From contig CAMCVK010000009.1 in NCBI GenBank assembly GCA_945881865.1, positions 62,001 to 126,000 on the forward strand: 64,000 nucleotides of DNA. Reading direction: 5' to 3'. A program made the translations under genes and the position numbers. Positions 50,651 to 58,405 of the stretch are shown in pieces. A model generated the notes under the pieces. It was not told the DNA's origin, did no database searches, and worked only from the letters and a program-made list of their open reading frames with translations. Origin of the DNA: Fimbriimonas ginsengisoli Gsoil 348 (GTDB taxonomy: Bacteria > Armatimonadota > Fimbriimonadia > Fimbriimonadales > Fimbriimonadaceae). Position 1 is the stretch's first letter. The number at the start of each line of letters is the position of its first letter.

Positions 50651-52692
50651 AGCCGTGCAAGTTCTTCGGCTAGCTTTGCCGCGAGTTCCATCTTCCGCTT
50701 GACGCTCGCCAAATCCTCGTCGGCGTAGGAACCCTTCCCGTCGGGACCGAGGCTTCCCAGTACTTGCGGAACGGTTCGACCCGCATACTCGCGGAATCCG
50801 GCCACGGCCTCCGACAGCAATCGAATTCTTTTCTCCGCGGTGCCGGCGATCTGGGCTAGGAACTCGCGCGCTTCGTAAGTCTCTGTCGGAATGACGTCGG
50901 GCAGACTTCGAACCAGGAAGTACGGCTTCTTCTCAACCGTCAACAACCGCTCCGCGGTGGCCTGAGCTTGATCGACGGCCCCGGTTTTCCGCTGGACTTG
51001 CCACAGAAGGCTGAGGGTCGGTAGGTTGTAAGGATCGCGGAACAGTGCCTTTAGGAGGGTCACTACGGCGTCGTTTTCTTCCCCGTTCGCCTCTTGGTAC
51101 CGCGCCAAGGCGCGAAGGTTTCGCGTGGTGGGGGACAAGTCGGCAGCACGACTTAGGTTAGAAATGGCTTCCGTACGGGATTCCGCGTTTCGTCCGGCAA
51201 GGGCGTACGCCTCACCATCGATTCCCAATAGCCCAACCGCGGCGCTGGCCCGTTCGAGAGCGCCGGTTCGGTCCCCCGTCATCGCGAGCCCGCGGGATTC
51301 CGCTCGCAGGGCTTCTCCGGCGCCGAAGTACAGTCCAAACAAACCTGGCAAGAGCGCAACCGCCGCAATGGGAACCCGAACGTTTGTCGGAAGGTGCTCG
51401 GGCGATATCGCATCCGCGGAAAGAAGCAGGCCGATCGCGAGTACGGAGAAGAACACAAAGCCGATGCCGAAGTAGTGGAGGTCGCTATCGACCCACGAAT
51501 GGGCAAAGATGGCGAACGCGGCTGCGACAATTGCCGCCTTCAGGATTCCGGTAGGTATAGGCTGCGCACGGGTCCCCTTAGCAACGGATCGAAGCCAAAA
51601 TCCAAGCAGAACGACGAGGAGGATCGGCGCAAAGGGACTTGCTTCCGCCGCTAGCTGCAGGGGACTGCTGTGGGTGAGGATCGTCTGGGTTGTCAAACCG
51701 GGTCGGGCAGATTCGAACCGGTAGGTCCCGATTCCGTAGCCGATCGGGTTCTTTTTGACGAGGCTGATCGCGCCTTGCCATAGGAGAATCCGGAATCCGG
51801 AGCTTTGTTCCTGGGTGCTTCCGGCATTGGTGAAACGGGAAACGGCGCTCGTACCCGGGACCCCTGCTTTCGGAGCGCTGGCTTGGCTAAGCCCGAAAGC
51901 AAACACGAACAGCAGAGCCACCAACGCCGCGGTGGAGCCCACCGGCTTCCAGGCTGACTTGCCGGTAAAAAGAAAACCGAAAACACAGAATGCGACCAGT
52001 CCGATTCCGGTCGCAATGATCGCACCTTTCGATTGGGTCAGCAACAGGGCTAGGCCGATGAGCACGGTTCCAGCCCCCATCAGTAAGTTGTAGGGTCTCT
52101 GGAGGCGCGATACCAATCCGAGGCCACAGAGCAGGCCGATCATCAGCACGACGGCGGTGGCGTTCGGGTTCACCCACCCGCCGAAGATGCGCCACGTAGG
52201 ATCGATCGCCTTCATCTCGCTGTACTCGATGATTCCCCGGAGGCCAACTGTAGCGGAACCGGCAAAGATTGCGCCGATAACCCAAAGAGGGCCCTGCTTC
52301 CGGCCAACGGTACCGATGATCGCGAAAAACACCAGGGCGTAGCAAAGCCACGGAACCAAGGCCGCCAGCGAGACCGCTCGGAAGGAGCTAAGGACGACGC
52401 TGAACAGCAGCGTTGCGATGAATACGCCGAACAGAATCGTCATTCGGTACGGCGGAACCTGCAGGACCGCCGAACGAGCAAGATGGAGCACAAGACCCGC
52501 CGCCACCAGCAGACTGAGTATCGCGACGGTGAGCGTCGGAACTTCTGGCCCACCCGAGAATGCGGCCAAGAGTGCCGACTGGCCCGGCAGTAAAGCCTGG
52601 GTGTCGGTGGGAATCTGCCCCCCAAAAACGACCGCGAGAAAAGTGGCGAGGGCGACAAGGACGAGGCTGACGCTGGGCTTGGCTCCGGTCAT
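50569..52692 (-). CDS. O-antigen ligase/polymerase-like membrane protein with C-terminal TPR region
   Basis: A 707-residue protein. Residues 1-440 hold about 12 hydrophobic segments with the Wzy/WaaL-type region ILLWQGAISLVKKNPIGYGIGTYRF and a HSSPLQLAAEASPFAPILL loop. Residues about 470-650 are helical TPR-like repeats (AISNLSRAADLSPTTRNLRALARYQEANGEENDAV, AVDQAQATAERLL). Its ATG overlaps the stop codon region of the GT2 operon by 4 bp. Likely transfers or polymerises an envelope glycan. The 3' end overlaps mrdA by 82 bp. Confidence 0.82.
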   Translation of the reverse strand: MTGAKPSVSLVLVALATFLAVVFGGQIPTDTQALLPGQSALLAAFSGGPEVPTLTVAILSLLVAAGLVLHLARSAVLQVPPYRMTILFGVFIATLLFSVVLSSFRAVSLAALVPWLCYALVFFAIIGTVGRKQGPLWVIGAIFAGSATVGLRGIIEYSEMKAIDPTWRIFGGWVNPNATAVVLMIGLLCGLGLVSRLQRPYNLLMGAGTVLIGLALLLTQSKGAIIATGIGLVAFCVFGFLFTGKSAWKPVGSTAALVALLFVFAFGLSQASAPKAGVPGTSAVSRFTNAGSTQEQSSGFRILLWQGAISLVKKNPIGYGIGTYRFESARPGLTTQTILTHSSPLQLAAEASPFAPILLVVLLGFWLRSVAKGTRAQPIPTGILKAAIVAAAFAIFAHSWVDSDLHYFGIGFVFFSVLAIGLLLSADAISPEHLPTNVRVPIAAVALLPGLFGLYFGAGEALRAESRGLAMTGDRTGALERASAAVGLLGIDGEAYALAGRNAESRTEAISNLSRAADLSPTTRNLRALARYQEANGEENDAVVTLLKALFRDPYNLPTLSLLWQVQRKTGAVDQAQATAERLLTVEKKPYFLVRSLPDVIPTETYEAREFLAQIAGTAEKRIRLLSEAVAGFREYAGRTVPQVLGSLGPDGKGSYADEDLASVKRKMELAAKLAEELARLYRAEGKAAEGDTAADDAAAFRAILSK

Positions 52693-53582
52693 CGGCCCCG
52701 CCGCAGGTTATCTAGCTTGTTCTTAGCGATGAAAAGCGATGCGCGAAGAGAGATCGCAATGGCCGCACCCAGCCAAGCCAAGGGTCGTAGCAACAGTGGG
52801 CGCTCGGGCAGCATATTCTTCGTGAAGAACCGGAACATGCTCCGGTGAAATCGACCAATCATGCGGTTCGGAGCCTTATCCGTGCTGTGCCCGATCGCGT
52901 GGGTGATCACCGATTCTGGGAAATAGGCAACCTTAAAGTCCGCCTTCCAAGCTCGCCAGCACCAATCCACATCCTCGCAGTACATAAAATACTCTGGGTC
53001 CAAAAGGCCAATCCGCTCGATGAGTTCGCCGCGCGCCAAAAGAGCCGCCCCAGAAACCCAGTCTACTTCTCGCGACTTAGTGTGATCCCAGTCGGTCATC
53101 AAGTACTCCCTCGTGAACCGGTTGTTCGGGAACAGCTTGCCCAGCGGGGTGTTGCGGAACAAGGCTGCGACCGGATTGGGGAACCGCCGGCAGCTCATTT
53201 GTAACGAGCCGTCTGGGTTGAGCAGCTTTGGACCGACGATGCCGACCTCCGTGTGTGCCTCAAGATACTGGTTGAGCGAGGCAATCGAGCCCGGAAAAAC
53301 TACCGTGTCGGAGTTCAGCAAGAACGCGTGAAATCCTTTCCTCTCGGAAATCGCCAGGTTTTGGCCCCCCGTGAAGCCGAGGTTCCTGGACATTTTAAAA
53401 AGTCGAACCCACGGAAATTCGGCTTCCACCATCTCAGCCGAGCCGTCTTCGGAGTTGTTATCGACGACGATGACCTCGAACAGGTCGCCGTCGCGTTCCC
53501 GCTCCAACGATGCCAGACAATCTCGCGTGTCCTGCAGTGTATTCCAACTGCAAATGGTAACGCTAAGTTTGAAATCCGGCAT
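52689..53582 (-). CDS. Glycosyltransferase family 2 (rhamnosyltransferase-like)
   Basis: A 297-residue GT-A enzyme. VTICSWNTLQDTRDCLASL, VIVVDNNSEDGSAEMV, the nucleotide-sugar DxD-like segment NSDTVVFPG, and the acceptor part EYFMYCEDVDWCWRAW are seen. It closely resembles its upstream neighbour in the first 90 residues. A C-terminal hydrophobic segment (LAWLGAAIAISLRASLFI) suggests membrane association. The ATG at 53582 was preferred to a 53612 start. It overlaps the upstream gene by 20 bp. Confidence 0.9.
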   Translation of the reverse strand: MPDFKLSVTICSWNTLQDTRDCLASLERERDGDLFEVIVVDNNSEDGSAEMVEAEFPWVRLFKMSRNLGFTGGQNLAISERKGFHAFLLNSDTVVFPGSIASLNQYLEAHTEVGIVGPKLLNPDGSLQMSCRRFPNPVAALFRNTPLGKLFPNNRFTREYLMTDWDHTKSREVDWVSGAALLARGELIERIGLLDPEYFMYCEDVDWCWRAWKADFKVAYFPESVITHAIGHSTDKAPNRMIGRFHRSMFRFFTKNMLPERPLLLRPLAWLGAAIAISLRASLFIAKNKLDNLRRGR

Positions 53583-54426
53583 GATATCCTTTTGCCCGCA
53601 CAAAGGCGGCAAGGTAAACGACCAAAGCGAGCGGGAAGAGCGCCAGCGGCGCTAGACCACCGGCGTGATGCTTCCATAGGTAACGCATCAGGCAGCGGTG
53701 CGATTCCCAAATCATGCTCTTTTTCACCTGACGGGTTCCCTCGCCGCCGTGGTGCCACACCGTCGCCTCCGGGAAGTACAGGCATTTTTCCCCGGCCAGG
53801 TGAAGCCGATACATGAGGTCGACGTCGTTGAAGAAGATCGGAAATTGGGGATCAAACGGTGCCTCGACCGCCCCGACCTTGGCAAGAGCCGTTCGTCGGA
53901 AAAGGGTGAACGTGGCCATCGGTTGCGGGCAGGGCTGCTCTTGGTCGTAGTCGAATTGACGAAGGAAGTACGTGTCGGCGGCAGGGAAGAGCCGGGTGAA
54001 ACCCAGCAAGTCGGCGGCCAGATTGAGCACCGTCGGGAAGCCTCGAATTGATCGTTGAGTGTTTCCGTCCATTCCACGTTGGCGAATCGCAAGCGAGCCG
54101 TAATCCGGCGCTTCGTCAAGACGTTGACAAGATGCCTCCAAGGCACGATCGCGAAATTCGGTATCAGGATTCAGCGTGAGCAGCGTGTCTCCGGTTGCCA
54201 GACCGAAGGCGAGGTTGTTTCCGGCGGCGTATCCGAGGTTCTTTCCGGCCTCCACCAAACGCACCCAGGGGAAGTCAGTGCGAACCATTTCGGCCGATCC
54301 ATCGTGCGACGCGTTGTCCACCACGATGACTTCATACTTTCTATCTGGCGGATATTGCGCAATTGACCGCAAGCAAGTCGATAGGAGCTGGCGGGTGTTC
54401 CAACTCACAATCAGCACGCTCAGCAT
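53563..54426 (-). CDS. Glycosyltransferase family 2 (rhamnosyltransferase-like), first of the pair
   Basis: A 287-residue GT-A enzyme: LSVLIVSWNTRQLLSTCLRSI, VIVVDNASHDGSAEMV, NPDTEFRD (DxD-like), FFNDVDLMYRLHLAGEKC and VWHHGGEGTRQ. C-terminal hydrophobic stretch LAPLALFPLALVVYLAAFV. It heads the GT2-GT2-ligase operon, which reads as a polysaccharide assembly unit next to PBP1A/PBP2. Confidence 0.9.
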   Translation of the reverse strand: MLSVLIVSWNTRQLLSTCLRSIAQYPPDRKYEVIVVDNASHDGSAEMVRTDFPWVRLVEAGKNLGYAAGNNLAFGLATGDTLLTLNPDTEFRDRALEASCQRLDEAPDYGSLAIRQRGMDGNTQRSIRGFPTVLNLAADLLGFTRLFPAADTYFLRQFDYDQEQPCPQPMATFTLFRRTALAKVGAVEAPFDPQFPIFFNDVDLMYRLHLAGEKCLYFPEATVWHHGGEGTRQVKKSMIWESHRCLMRYLWKHHAGGLAPLALFPLALVVYLAAFVRAKGYHAGFQT

Positions 54427-54565
54427 CCGAAGCTAGTTTACTTAGCCAAGTCTCCCGCAATCTTTCCGAAAAGTGCGGATCTCGGCACGATTCTCGGCGA
54501 ATCCTGCGTAAAAAGAGGGTCGACATTCGTCTCTACGAAGCGGCTTGGGCCGCTGTCGGTGCTTG

Positions 54566-54663
54566 CATGTCATCCCTTTTATTGACATGGGAGCCGAATA
54601 ACGGGTATCCCTTACAGGTCAAGGGACCCATTCTGTGGGGGGCGTGCCGTTCTTTAGAACGGC
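54566..54663 (+). promoter_or_regulatory. Structured 5' leader upstream of the LysM/NlpC hydrolase
   Basis: Four hairpins lie back to back: CATGTCA/TGACATG (54566-54589), TCCCTT/AAGGGA (54608-54626), CCCA/TGGG (54627-54639) and GCCGTTC-TTTA-GAACGGC (54646-54663). The last ends at the GGGG ribosome-binding site of the hydrolase. The layout fits a riboswitch or RNA-regulated leader. Cyclic-di-AMP riboswitches often control such hydrolases, but I cannot match the conserved core to this sequence. Confidence 0.5.
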
Positions 54664-54675
54664 GGGGAAAACATA

Positions 54676-56121
54676 TTGCCAAACAGGAATCTAACCTTGG
54701 GACTGATGTTGATCGTGGCGGCGACCGCTCACGGACAAACGAGGACCTACACTTTACAACCAGGAGACACGCTTTCGCAGATTGCGGAGCGTTTCCGAGT
54801 TTCAAAAACGGACTTGGTCCGGGCGAATGCTCTTCAGAATTCGCACAAGCTTACTGCCGGGGATCTGCTCCAGATTCCGTCGCCCTCTGAGGCTGGACGG
54901 TGGTACGCCATTCGAAATGGCGATCAAGATCTTAACATCGCCCGCAAGGCCGGGATTTCTACCGCCGACTTGCGGTTGATGAATCCCACAGTGAACTGGG
55001 AAGACCTCGAAATTGGGTCCAAGATTCGCCTTCCTAAGACCACGCAATTAGTTGTTGCTTCCACGCCTAAGCCAGCAACCCAAAAGAAGGGCTACGTTGT
55101 GCGGCAGGACGACAATGATTGGGTGATCGCCCGCAAGGTCGGCATGACGCCGTCGCAACTCCGCCAATTGAATCCGGGCACCGACTGGAGCCGACTCAAA
55201 CTCGGGTCCACACTTCAGATTTCGGGAGACGCAAAGCCGGTCGTGGCATCGGCGCAAAAGAGAATTCGCGGCCGATATGCCGTCATCACCTCCAACCGAG
55301 TTATGGTTCGCCGTGGCGGACGAACGGATAGCGAACGGCTGGCCGCGGTCGACGCCGGAACCCGCGTAGCCGTTCTCGACCGAGAAGGGAACTGGTACAA
55401 GCTGCGGTTTGGCGGCGGCACCGTCGGTTGGGTTCGAGAAGATTTTCTGAAGTCGGCGAGCTCTGGTCCGGCTCCGCAGCCGACTCGAGTTGTTTCTCGG
55501 CCGACTACGACCCGAGTAGCGGTCGCCCCGGCCCGCGCCGCCAAAAAGAAGAGCACCGTTGCGCAGGCACGAACCAAGCGTAAGAAGCCGCAATTCTTTG
55601 CCGCGAGACCAAAAACCACGGCGAGCCGGCTTGCCTCCTATAGCCCAGCGGCTGGGGCCTCGGTTATCGGCGTTGCCGAGCGCTACCGAGGCGTTCGCTA
55701 CCGCTACGGCGCGATGAGCCGCTCGAGCACCGACTGCTCTGGCTTCACGTCGCAGGTTTACCGAAGCGTTGGCGTCAAGCTTCCGCGCACCAGCCGAGAA
55801 CAGGCAAACGTCGGCGCGTCGGTCTCGCGAAATGGGCTCAAGTCGGGCGACCTCGTGTTCTTCCGCACTACGCGCGGTAAGCGCATCAGCCACGTCGGCA
55901 TCTACATGGGCGGCGGAAAGTTCATCCACGCCAGCAGCGGCGGCGGCAAGGTCCAGGTCAACAACCTGAGCGACCGGTACTACAATGCGCGGTTCGTCAA
56001 GGCGAAGCGGGTTAGCAGCAAGAAGGTCAAGGTGAGCCCAAATCTAGTCAAGGGGACCACCAAAAAGGTTGCGCCGAAAGCCGAGCCGTTCCCCGAAACC
56101 GTCCCGCCGATCAACGATTAG
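54676..56121 (+). CDS. LysM-SH3-NlpC/P60 peptidoglycan hydrolase
   Basis: A 481-residue exported endopeptidase. Signal peptide MPNRNLTLGLMLIVAATAHGQ; three LysM-like repeats (YTLQPGDTLSQIAERFRVSKTDL; WYAIRNGDQDLNIARKAGISTADL; YVVRQDDNDWVIARKVGMTPSQL); an SH3b domain (NRVMVRRGGRTDSERLAAVDAGT); and a C-terminal NlpC/P60 domain with catalytic Cys in STDCSGFTSQVY and His in RISHVGIYMGGGKFIHAS. The start is TTG (54676) after GGGG. It probably cleaves cell-wall peptides. The linker (about 290-340) is Lys/Arg/Ala-rich. Confidence 0.9.
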   Translation: MPNRNLTLGLMLIVAATAHGQTRTYTLQPGDTLSQIAERFRVSKTDLVRANALQNSHKLTAGDLLQIPSPSEAGRWYAIRNGDQDLNIARKAGISTADLRLMNPTVNWEDLEIGSKIRLPKTTQLVVASTPKPATQKKGYVVRQDDNDWVIARKVGMTPSQLRQLNPGTDWSRLKLGSTLQISGDAKPVVASAQKRIRGRYAVITSNRVMVRRGGRTDSERLAAVDAGTRVAVLDREGNWYKLRFGGGTVGWVREDFLKSASSGPAPQPTRVVSRPTTTRVAVAPARAAKKKSTVAQARTKRKKPQFFAARPKTTASRLASYSPAAGASVIGVAERYRGVRYRYGAMSRSSTDCSGFTSQVYRSVGVKLPRTSREQANVGASVSRNGLKSGDLVFFRTTRGKRISHVGIYMGGGKFIHASSGGGKVQVNNLSDRYYNARFVKAKRVSSKKVKVSPNLVKGTTKKVAPKAEPFPETVPPIND

Positions 56122-56138
56122 TCGTTGGTTTGAACCAA

Positions 56139-56173
56139 AAAACCCGGTTGGCCAAGCAAGCCCGCCGGGTTTT
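56139..56173 (+). terminator. Rho-independent terminator
   Basis: A 9-bp stem AAAACCCGG/CCGGGTTTT with a 17-nt loop that can pair further follows the hydrolase stop by 17 nt, with the T run on the 3' arm. It separates the hydrolase from the tRNA gene. Confidence 0.75.
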
Positions 56174-56194
56174 CGTTCATAATAATGGAGTTCT

Positions 56195-56271
56195 GCCTCG
56201 GTCGTCTAGCGGTCCAGGACGCCGCCCTTTCACGGCGGAGATCGCGGGTTCGATTCCCGTCCGGGGTACCA
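56195..56271 (+). tRNA. tRNA-Glu (UUC)
   Basis: A 77-nt cloverleaf including an encoded 3' CCA. Acceptor stem GCCTCGG pairs with CCGGGGT (with G1.U72 and U4.G69); the anticodon stem CCGCC/GGCGG encloses loop CTTTCAC with anticodon TTC (56229-56231); the T arm holds GGTTCGATT. The tRNA is the left flank of the putative accessory cluster. Confidence 0.93.
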
Positions 56272-56371
56272 AGTTTTGACGGCCGCGATTTTGTCGCGGC
56301 GCGAGACGGTAGCGGCTTGGGCTTGTTCCAAAATTAAAAGATCTGCGCTATTCTCGGTCGATGGAGGCTTT

Positions 56372-57397
56372 ATGTTGCGGATGACCTACCCAGGGTTTGT
56401 GTTTCGCGTGCTTACGAAAGAGGGCTACGACCACACAAGATTGCTTGCGAACACCGGATTGTCGGTGGAGGTCTTCTCCGATCCGAAATTCATGACCGGC
56501 TTTCCGCCTCTTCGTCATTTCTTTCTGAACGCCATCGAACAGACCGGCGAACCGCATCTCGGAATCCGGCTTGGCCAGCAGTTCGAAGCCAGCTTTATCG
56601 GGCTGCCAGCATACACCGCCATGAACGCAGCGACTTTCAAGGACGCCCTGGCGGTCTTGAGCCGCTTTTTCTTCCTGGCATTCCCGGCGATTGAGTTTGC
56701 GTCCCCCGACAATGACGCCGAGGTCCAACCTGGCGAATTCGCGATAAGGTTGCGGCCGAACCTGCCGCTGGGAGACATCTCGTATTTTGCATCCATCAGC
56801 GCGCTCGTGGGATGCGAGGGGCTGTGCAAGACGATACTGCGTACCTCCAAAGCGGGTTTACGCGGCGAGATGTGTATTAGCAAGCCCGAAGGATGGTCAC
56901 TGGTTGAAGGGCAAATCGGCTTTCCCATCCGCTTCGAAGCCCCTGAGATTAGGATAATCCTTGCAGAAGAACTGTTGACCAGCGTACTGCCAGGAGCAGA
57001 TCCACTCAATCATCCTCGTCTGCTAGCGCTTTGCGAAAAGGTTGCAGAGAGAGCACCGGTCGAGACTTCACCGGTTGTCAAGGTCTCGTCATTCTTACAA
57101 AAGGGCCAAAACCTCGCCTTGTCGGTCTCGCAAGTTGCGGCAGCGCTTGGTTTTTCCGAACGGAGCCTGCGCCGACACCTCGAGCAGGAGGGCACAACCT
57201 TCCGACAGCTGACGAACGAGATTCGCGAACGGAGGGCCCGTGATTTGCTTGCCAACACCGACACTCCGATCCAGATCATCTCACACGACTTGGGGTTCGA
57301 CACCCACTCGAACTTCGCGAGGAGTTTCAAGCAGTGGACAGGCACGTCTCCCTCGGCCTTTCGCCTAGCACGCAATAAGCCGGACGTTCCTGGTTAA
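56372..57397 (+). CDS. AraC-family transcriptional regulator
   Basis: A 341-residue regulator. The N-terminal region (TYPGFVFRVLTKEGYDHTRLLANTGLSVE, then the FMTGFPPLRHFFLNA and GIRLGQQFEASFIGLPAYTAMNAATFKDAL segments) matches the Arabinose_bd-type N-terminal domain of OruR/ArgR-like AraC regulators. The C-terminal HTH (about 250-335) has LSVSQVAAALGFSERSLRRHLEQEGTTFRQL and the second helix pair QIISHDLGFDTHSNFARSFKQWTGTSPSAFR. ATG at 56372 follows GGAGG. It is the likely regulator of the sulfatase cluster. Confidence 0.87.
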   Translation: MLRMTYPGFVFRVLTKEGYDHTRLLANTGLSVEVFSDPKFMTGFPPLRHFFLNAIEQTGEPHLGIRLGQQFEASFIGLPAYTAMNAATFKDALAVLSRFFFLAFPAIEFASPDNDAEVQPGEFAIRLRPNLPLGDISYFASISALVGCEGLCKTILRTSKAGLRGEMCISKPEGWSLVEGQIGFPIRFEAPEIRIILAEELLTSVLPGADPLNHPRLLALCEKVAERAPVETSPVVKVSSFLQKGQNLALSVSQVAAALGFSERSLRRHLEQEGTTFRQLTNEIRERRARDLLANTDTPIQIISHDLGFDTHSNFARSFKQWTGTSPSAFRLARNKPDVPG

Positions 57398-57527
57398 AAC
57401 TGAATAGCCTTTGGCCGAATTGGAGCCTCTTAAGGCGCCCACCTCCCCGCATACTTAACTCTAACTTACGGGAAGTGACCGTGGTAGCAGACGGACAGAT
57501 CTAGCTGCGGTTCTAAGGTGGCAAGCC

Positions 57528-58394
57528 ATGAAGATGAATTATCTCCTATTCGTACATTTAGTTCCGAACCAGCGTGTGTTCGTTGACGTATTCCGCGCGA
57601 GCCTTTTCGCACTTAGTTCTATCATAAGTGTGGCTACTGTTAATGCACAAGACGGCAGTAATGCTGTGGGCAATCCGAAGGTGCAACAGGAACGCGAAAC
57701 CGACTTGAAAGCCGCGCAGGATGCATTGTCCAAAAAATGGGTCGTAGACATTACGCCCTACGTTTGGGCCACAGGTATAAGCGGCTCCCTTCAGCCCTTT
57801 GCGGGGAGGCGGACCATCAAGTTCGATGAGTCGTTTACGGACGTACTTGAAGACCTGAACAGCGCTTTCTTTCTGGCCGGATACGCTCGGAAAGGCCGCC
57901 TCGTTGTCGCCGGCGACTTTAGTTTCGTGGATCTATCTGACGAAGGCGTCGTCCCTCCAAACGTTAAGGCGCGCGGCAGCTTGCGGCAAGCTTCGTTGAC
58001 CTTTGCCGTCGGATACCAGGCCGTCGCAAAGCAAAGAATGATTCTAGACGTGCTCGTAGGGTTCCGGTCTTGGCTTCTCAAGCCTGGCGTGGAAGCCGAG
58101 GCAGGCGGAATCGATAAATCCAGTGAGAAGTCATTTACGGACATTGTACTTGCTACCCGCCGCAACTTCCGCATTTCGGATGACTGGTCGTTCCTTCTGT
58201 ATGGAGACGTCGGGATTTTCCGAGTCGGATCTCATGCAACCAGCCAAATTGTCGGAACGTTCAGCTACCGTGCGAGCCGTGACTTCTTCCTTTCCATGGG
58301 GTATCGCGAGTTATCGGTGGACTACCGCAAAAACGGTAGTCGAGTTGACGCACGACTTTCGGGGCCGGTCTTCGGAGCGACGTGGCGGTTTTGA
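57528..58394 (+). CDS. Outer-membrane beta-barrel protein of the sulfatase cluster
   Basis: A 288-residue protein. A long N-terminal region (residues 1-40; hydrophobic core VFRASLFALSSIISVATVNAQ) is a signal peptide. The mature part has beta-hairpins and glycine/aromatic turns: VVDITPYVWATGISGSL, FFLAGYARKGRLVVAGDFSFVDL, ASLTFAVGYQAV, MILDVLVGFRSWLL, FLLYGDVGIFRVG, and ends in ATWRF, a C-terminal Phe. It may be a porin or a surface protein that works with the sulfatase 12 bp downstream. No family named with certainty. Confidence 0.72.
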   Translation: MKMNYLLFVHLVPNQRVFVDVFRASLFALSSIISVATVNAQDGSNAVGNPKVQQERETDLKAAQDALSKKWVVDITPYVWATGISGSLQPFAGRRTIKFDESFTDVLEDLNSAFFLAGYARKGRLVVAGDFSFVDLSDEGVVPPNVKARGSLRQASLTFAVGYQAVAKQRMILDVLVGFRSWLLKPGVEAEAGGIDKSSEKSFTDIVLATRRNFRISDDWSFLLYGDVGIFRVGSHATSQIVGTFSYRASRDFFLSMGYRELSVDYRKNGSRVDARLSGPVFGATWRF

Positions 58395-58405
58395 GGCGGC
58401 ACATC

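Noticed and set aside
54566-54663. Definite cyclic-di-AMP (ydaO) riboswitch
   Set aside because: Only short pieces resemble the motif; the conserved core cannot be aligned by eye, so it is reported only as an unexplained structured leader.
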